Shown: positions 7,267-10,187 of the stretch, in pieces | Position numbering within the stretch: position 1 is the first letter of the stretch | Layout of the letters: every line of letters starts with the position of its first letter | Assembly (NCBI GenBank): GCA_910592205.1 | Contig: CAJVPJ010001376.1 | Span: 1 to 10,187 of the forward strand | DNA from: Paraglomus occultum | Taxonomy: Eukaryota; Glomeromycota; Glomeromycetes; Paraglomerales; Paraglomeraceae | Direction of reading: 5' to 3' | DNA: 10,187 bases | The notes under the pieces: model-generated | Databases searched by the model: none | What the model was told of the DNA's origin: nothing | The model's input: the letters and a program-made list of their open reading frames with translations, nothing else | Position numbers and translations under genes: made by a program

Positions 7267-8625
7267 TCACATCGGATAGGTGTATGAACCGCTATGAATT
7301 GACATTTGTTCGTTAACATTGTGAATAGTATTCACATATTCCCTCACTGTGTTGTTCCCCGGTTCACTTTGGAGAACTATTGCAAAATCAGCAAGAGCCT
7401 GTTCATACCGTCCCAACCTATAATAGCAGACACCCCGCAAATTCATATAAGGAATTCTCGGTTCCAACCTTACGGCTGTATTTGCATCAGCCAAAGCCAA
7501 ATTGTATACTTTCTGGCGGCAATAAATGCTAGCTCTCTTGTAATATAGTGATGCTGTTCGACTAGAACCAGTTATGGCACTTGTCCAGCATTTTATGGCA
7601 CCCTCATAATCTTTGCGTTCTTCAAGTATAGAGCCCATTGCACATAGCGCAACGGGTTCTGAAGGATGAATGTCCAATGCTTTCTTGGCATCTCTATATG
7701 CAAGGTCATATTGACGTATGCGAAAATAAATCTCAGCTCGCCAACCCAACGTTTTCGGATTATCAGGATCCTTGCTTAAGGATCTGCTGAACCATAGTAG
7801 AGCTGCGGGATAGTCTTTCATACGACTGCAAAGTTCTCCCCTCCTCAATAGTATGTAAGGATGATATGGGTCGAGTGCTAATGATCTATCGAAATCGCTT
7901 ATCGCCTTCGTGAACAACTTCATACACGCATAAATATCACCTCGCATGCCAATGGCCATTGCGTTGTTCGGGTCGATGTAGAGTGCTTTATTTAATTCCA
8001 CCAAAGCATCTTCATAAGCAAGAAATGTTCGATAAACTCTCGCCTTGAGTAACATGACCTCCAAATCCCTTTCGTTTATTTGTTCGCACTTATCCAAATC
8101 TGCTATTGATCGTTGCATATTCATTAGACCATGGTATACCTGAGCTCTAAGCTTAATGGCCGGAACTTCATTTGGCGCACGGTACAGATAAATGTTCACA
8201 TCGTTAAGCGCCTCTCTATAATTGTATCGAGTGTAGTAACAAACAGCTCGATGAAATAATGCTTCTTGATTAGCTGGGTCAAGGTCTAAAGCCCAACCTA
8301 AAGAAAAAAGGACTTGATCTGTCATTTTGAGATTACGACAGACATGGCTACGCAAAATCCATGCTTCGATAGCGTTAGGTTGAATTTCAACAATGACATC
8401 GAGGTCTTTCTTTGCTGCGTTGTAGTCTTGCAAATTGATATATGCTTTTGCCCGACAGATAAGTTCCGAATGACTCTTTGGATATTTTTTGAGATAATCA
8501 CTGAGATATTTTATGGCTTTGGTGTAATGGCCTTTGTTGTAGGCGTCTATTCCCCGAAGTTTTAATTTCCCATGGTTAGATGCTCTGAACCAGAACAAAG
8601 ACGTCATTGCGCAAGTTAATGGCAT
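7267..8625 (-). CDS. tetratricopeptide repeat (TPR) protein, about 12 repeats
   Basis: The 452-residue ORF has residues 20-427 dividing into about twelve 34-residue units. Each has the TPR pattern: small residues at positions 8 and 20, an aromatic near 11, Ala near 27 and Pro near 32. Unit ends such as EIQPN, LDLDPAN, YIDPNN, LALDPY, KDPDNP, DIHPSE and RLEPR mark the periodicity. The unit near 326-359 is the most degenerate. TPR superhelices bind peptides or partner proteins, so a scaffold or adaptor role is likely, but the partner is unknown. No enzymatic domain is seen and the short tail after 430 is polar. The ORF runs through all repeats without an intron. The start is unsure: M1 (8625) and M7 both precede the repeats, the frame stays open upstream to about 8690, and a strong acceptor-like CCTTTTTTCTCAG ends at 8649, so the true N-terminus may come from an upstream exon. 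Confidence 0.9.
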   Translation of the reverse strand: MPLTCAMTSLFWFRASNHGKLKLRGIDAYNKGHYTKAIKYLSDYLKKYPKSHSELICRAKAYINLQDYNAAKKDLDVIVEIQPNAIEAWILRSHVCRNLKMTDQVLFSLGWALDLDPANQEALFHRAVCYYTRYNYREALNDVNIYLYRAPNEVPAIKLRAQVYHGLMNMQRSIADLDKCEQINERDLEVMLLKARVYRTFLAYEDALVELNKALYIDPNNAMAIGMRGDIYACMKLFTKAISDFDRSLALDPYHPYILLRRGELCSRMKDYPAALLWFSRSLSKDPDNPKTLGWRAEIYFRIRQYDLAYRDAKKALDIHPSEPVALCAMGSILEERKDYEGAIKCWTSAITGSSRTASLYYKRASIYCRQKVYNLALADANTAVRLEPRIPYMNLRGVCYYRLGRYEQALADFAIVLQSEPGNNTVREYVNTIHNVNEQMSIHSGSYTYPM

Positions 8626-9089
8626 ATAAAACGAACAGGAAGCGATTGCTGAGAAAAAAGGTTGGTCCCTTGTGTTAACTTCCCAAAATTATTCATCATG
8701 TGAGTTACAATTTGGGAAACGCGATTGTCGGATTGACAGTGTGCGACTTTAAGATTAAAATATTCTGCAACTCCTACATGACGGTGTAATAATCTTATTG
8801 GTTCGTTCATATGTAATATACACGGCAAACACGCAAAAGTCGTTAGTTTAAAAATAGCTAATTCAAAGAAGTAAGATAATCGAAGCAATCAAAAATCACT
8901 TTGAGGAAATAACATTCAGTTGAAAATTCGGCATCTAAGAAGAATACTAAATTCGGACCAAGTTTTAGAATCATTCGAAAAGACTCAACGGTTAAAGATA
9001 AATTTAGTCAACAGACAATGACATGCAACATACTGTCTGTGTAACAGAAGGGCGTGGAATCATTGACCGAGTAAAAAAAGATATGCTTA
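8626..9089. other. TPR-gene 5' flank or possible intron
   Basis: A minus-strand ORF at 8616-8888 overlaps the TPR start region in another frame and looks non-coding. The pyrimidine tract CCTTTTTTCTCAG just before 8648 is a good 3' splice site. A second, weaker one (TTGTTCTGGTTCAG) ends at 8585 inside the ORF. If the first is used, this stretch is mostly intron and the upstream exon could lie in 9090-9326. Confidence 0.35.
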
Positions 9090-9326
9090 CTATTTTTTAC
9101 TGATCGTGCTCGGTCTTCTCCTGAGTGTTTGAACTTGCTGACGTAAACTGAAAGCAATTAGGTTGACTTTAATTGCCCGAAATGCGTATCTTTGAATGAA
9201 TGATACGGCGTTCAACGCCTCTTGACCCCTGATATTTTTTGTGCTGCTACGCTTGACCATAGTCGGGAACAATGACCTACAATTACTGGATGTAGTCCCA
9301 TTCAGAATTTTATTAGGCGTAGTCAT
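9090..9326 (-). CDS. small basic ORF, possible upstream exon of the TPR gene
   Basis: The frame has 78 codons from an ATG with G at -3 and is rich in Arg, Lys, Ser and Thr (SLRQQVQTLRRRPSTISKK at the end). Base composition is richer in GC than the flanks and closer to the two confident genes. It could be a short gene, or the first exon of the TPR gene 465 bases downstream on the same strand. A donor-like ATCA|GTAAAA near its end is in phase 1, and the acceptor at 8649 has matching phase, which would join the frames as ...PSTI-T-IASCSF.... An alternative donor, GTAAGC, lies a few bases on in a different phase. No domain was recognised. The basic N-terminal region could be a targeting sequence, but that is speculative. 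Confidence 0.35.
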   Translation of the reverse strand: MTTPNKILNGTTSSNCRSLFPTMVKRSSTKNIRGQEALNAVSFIQRYAFRAIKVNLIAFSLRQQVQTLRRRPSTISKK

Positions 9327-9418
9327 GCCCGAGCTCTAAAGTCGTAAGGGTTTCACTTACGAACGTCCCCAACAAGCTGATGTTTTAACGGCAAATAAGT
9401 GTATGACATATTTCATGT

Positions 9419-9443
9419 CCCTGCAGGAAAACCGACTGCAGGG
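9419..9443. repeat. hairpin, perfect 8-bp stem with 9-nt loop
   Basis: CCCTGCAG at 9419-9426 pairs perfectly with CTGCAGGG at 9436-9443 around the loop GAAAACCGA. It is GC-rich in an AT-rich setting, so it stands out. It could be a transposon subterminal hairpin, but no element boundary was identified around it. Confidence 0.6.
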
Positions 9444-9543
9444 TATGAATATAAATGTTACACTGATTGTATCATAACACTAAAATTAGTATTAGCGTTA
9501 GAGATAGATGCGAGCTATCAGCACACAATCTTGATAAGCTGGT

Positions 9544-9762
9544 GGCTTATCGAGACGACCGGCTTATCGGAACTCACGTGATGCAAGATATTTAATCAAT
9601 TTTATCATTAATATCCTCCTAATCGTATGATCTGGTGACATGTTTGCATTGTGAGTTTGAATTATAATTATAGCCTTGATTCTAATGTACGTATTAGTAT
9701 TACAAGTACGCACATGATAAGGTAATGATTTTTTAATCGGTGCATCACGGACCGGCTTATCG
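9544..9762. repeat. GGCTTATCG repeat cluster with CGTGATGCA inverted pair
   Basis: GGCTTATCG occurs at 9544-9552 and within 9557-9569 and 9750-9762; the last two share GACCGGCTTATCG exactly, in direct orientation. Between them, CGTGATGCA (9577-9585) and TGCATCACG (9741-9749) are inverted, and both continue inward into similar AT-rich sequence. Read backwards from 9772, TA|CACAGTTGGTCGCGATAAG looks like a transposon end starting at a TA. The unit is probably a small degenerate DNA-transposon derivative, with mixed direct and inverted repeats showing rearrangement. Confidence 0.5.
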
Positions 9763-10155
9763 CGACCAACTGTGTAATAAAAATATTTACCGCTGAATAA
9801 AATCTTAATTTCTATTGTTCATACCAAATAAGGTTTAATATTGTGCTATAGAGTGAGATGACAAACAGTCTTTTCTCAAGCAATCTCCGTAATACCTATT
9901 TACCTCTTTATTAATAAGAGTCAGTAAAAGAGTATCTTATAGACGATTAAAATTTGGTAAACGGTTTGAGAATTCTAATTAAAATCAATCAAATGTTATT
10001 GTTAACGCTACTTTTGCTCAAACCTATACTACGGTTGTTCTCCATAAATATTTCTAATTATTCCAACAATAGATAATAAATTATATACTGTGTATTTATT
10101 GCCTTTTTCTTCATCAAAATCATGTTGTGTTATAATCCATAGGCCAGACATTAGA

Positions 10156-10187
10156 CGTATGAAAGACTATCCCGCAGCTCTACTATG
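10156..10187 (+). CDS. partial TPR-protein copy, inverted duplicate at window edge
   Basis: The last 32 bases are identical to the reverse complement of 7793-7824 and encode RMKDYPAALL, residues 268-277 of the TPR protein, in the same reading frame. Identity stops abruptly at 10155, just after TTAG, an AG that could be a splice acceptor with the right phase to give an Arg codon before the shared residues. The upstream frame is open back to about 10048 but does not look like a TPR, which favours an intron or a fragment boundary. The gene, if real, continues right of the window, divergent from the first copy. It may be a recent paralogue, a fragment, or an assembly artefact. Confidence 0.55.

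Larger units (their letters stand above)
9327..10155. other. AT-rich intergenic stretch with hairpins and short repeats
   Basis: No gene was recognised. It contains the hairpin at 9419-9443, the GGCTTATCG repeat cluster at 9544-9762, and a 6-bp stem CGTAAG/CTTACG near 9341-9361. From about 9780 to 10155 it is plain AT-rich sequence leading up to the TPR-like fragment at the right edge. Confidence 0.5.

Noticed and set aside
8616-8888. Minus-strand ORF of 90 codons overlapping the TPR start
   Set aside because: It is in a different frame from the TPR ORF, lacks protein-like features, and is better explained as leader or intron.

Overview
This window looks like AT-rich, transposon-laden eukaryotic nuclear DNA, most likely fungal. 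One gene has a GT-AG spliceosomal intron, genes are sparse and monocistronic, and Tc1/mariner-like and pogo/Tigger-like debris fills much of the intergenic space. A long solenoid TPR protein, an O-fucosyltransferase-like enzyme with an HWRME motif and abundant Tc1/Tigger relics together suggest Mucoromycota, perhaps an arbuscular mycorrhizal fungus (Glomeromycotina). That placement is inference from style, not from a marker gene.

Layout. 1-558: AT-rich, with a possible frameshifted coding scrap at the extreme left. 559-662: a hairpin-forming miniature element made of 17-bp tandem and inverted copies of a 'CTCTCTAAATGCACAC' motif. It abuts 663-800, a Q/P/Y-rich possible first exon on the minus strand, with a GC-richer stretch upstream. 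1479-3107 (minus): a two-exon gene for a type II membrane protein resembling GDP-fucose protein O-fucosyltransferases. 3108-4310: no gene recognised. 4313-4686: two more members of the same short element family. 5238-6530: an isolated Tc1-type left end, followed by a complete but dead Tc1/mariner element (terminal repeats, TA target sites, and a frameshifted transposase lacking two of the three catalytic acids). 7267-8625 (minus): a long uninterrupted ORF for a protein of about 12 tetratricopeptide repeats, whose 5' end may include an upstream exon. 9090-9326 (minus): a small basic ORF that is a candidate for that exon or for a separate gene. 9419-9443 and 9544-9762: a hairpin and a repeat cluster. 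At the right edge, 32 bases repeat part of the TPR gene exactly, in inverted orientation.

The two confident genes show no functional link: one is a secretory-pathway glycosyltransferase, the other a protein-interaction scaffold. I found no convincing new multi-gene system. The most informative signals are the inverted TPR-gene copy at the right edge, which starts beside an AG that could be a splice acceptor, and the short-repeat element family that appears three times. No tRNA, rRNA or CRISPR array was seen.
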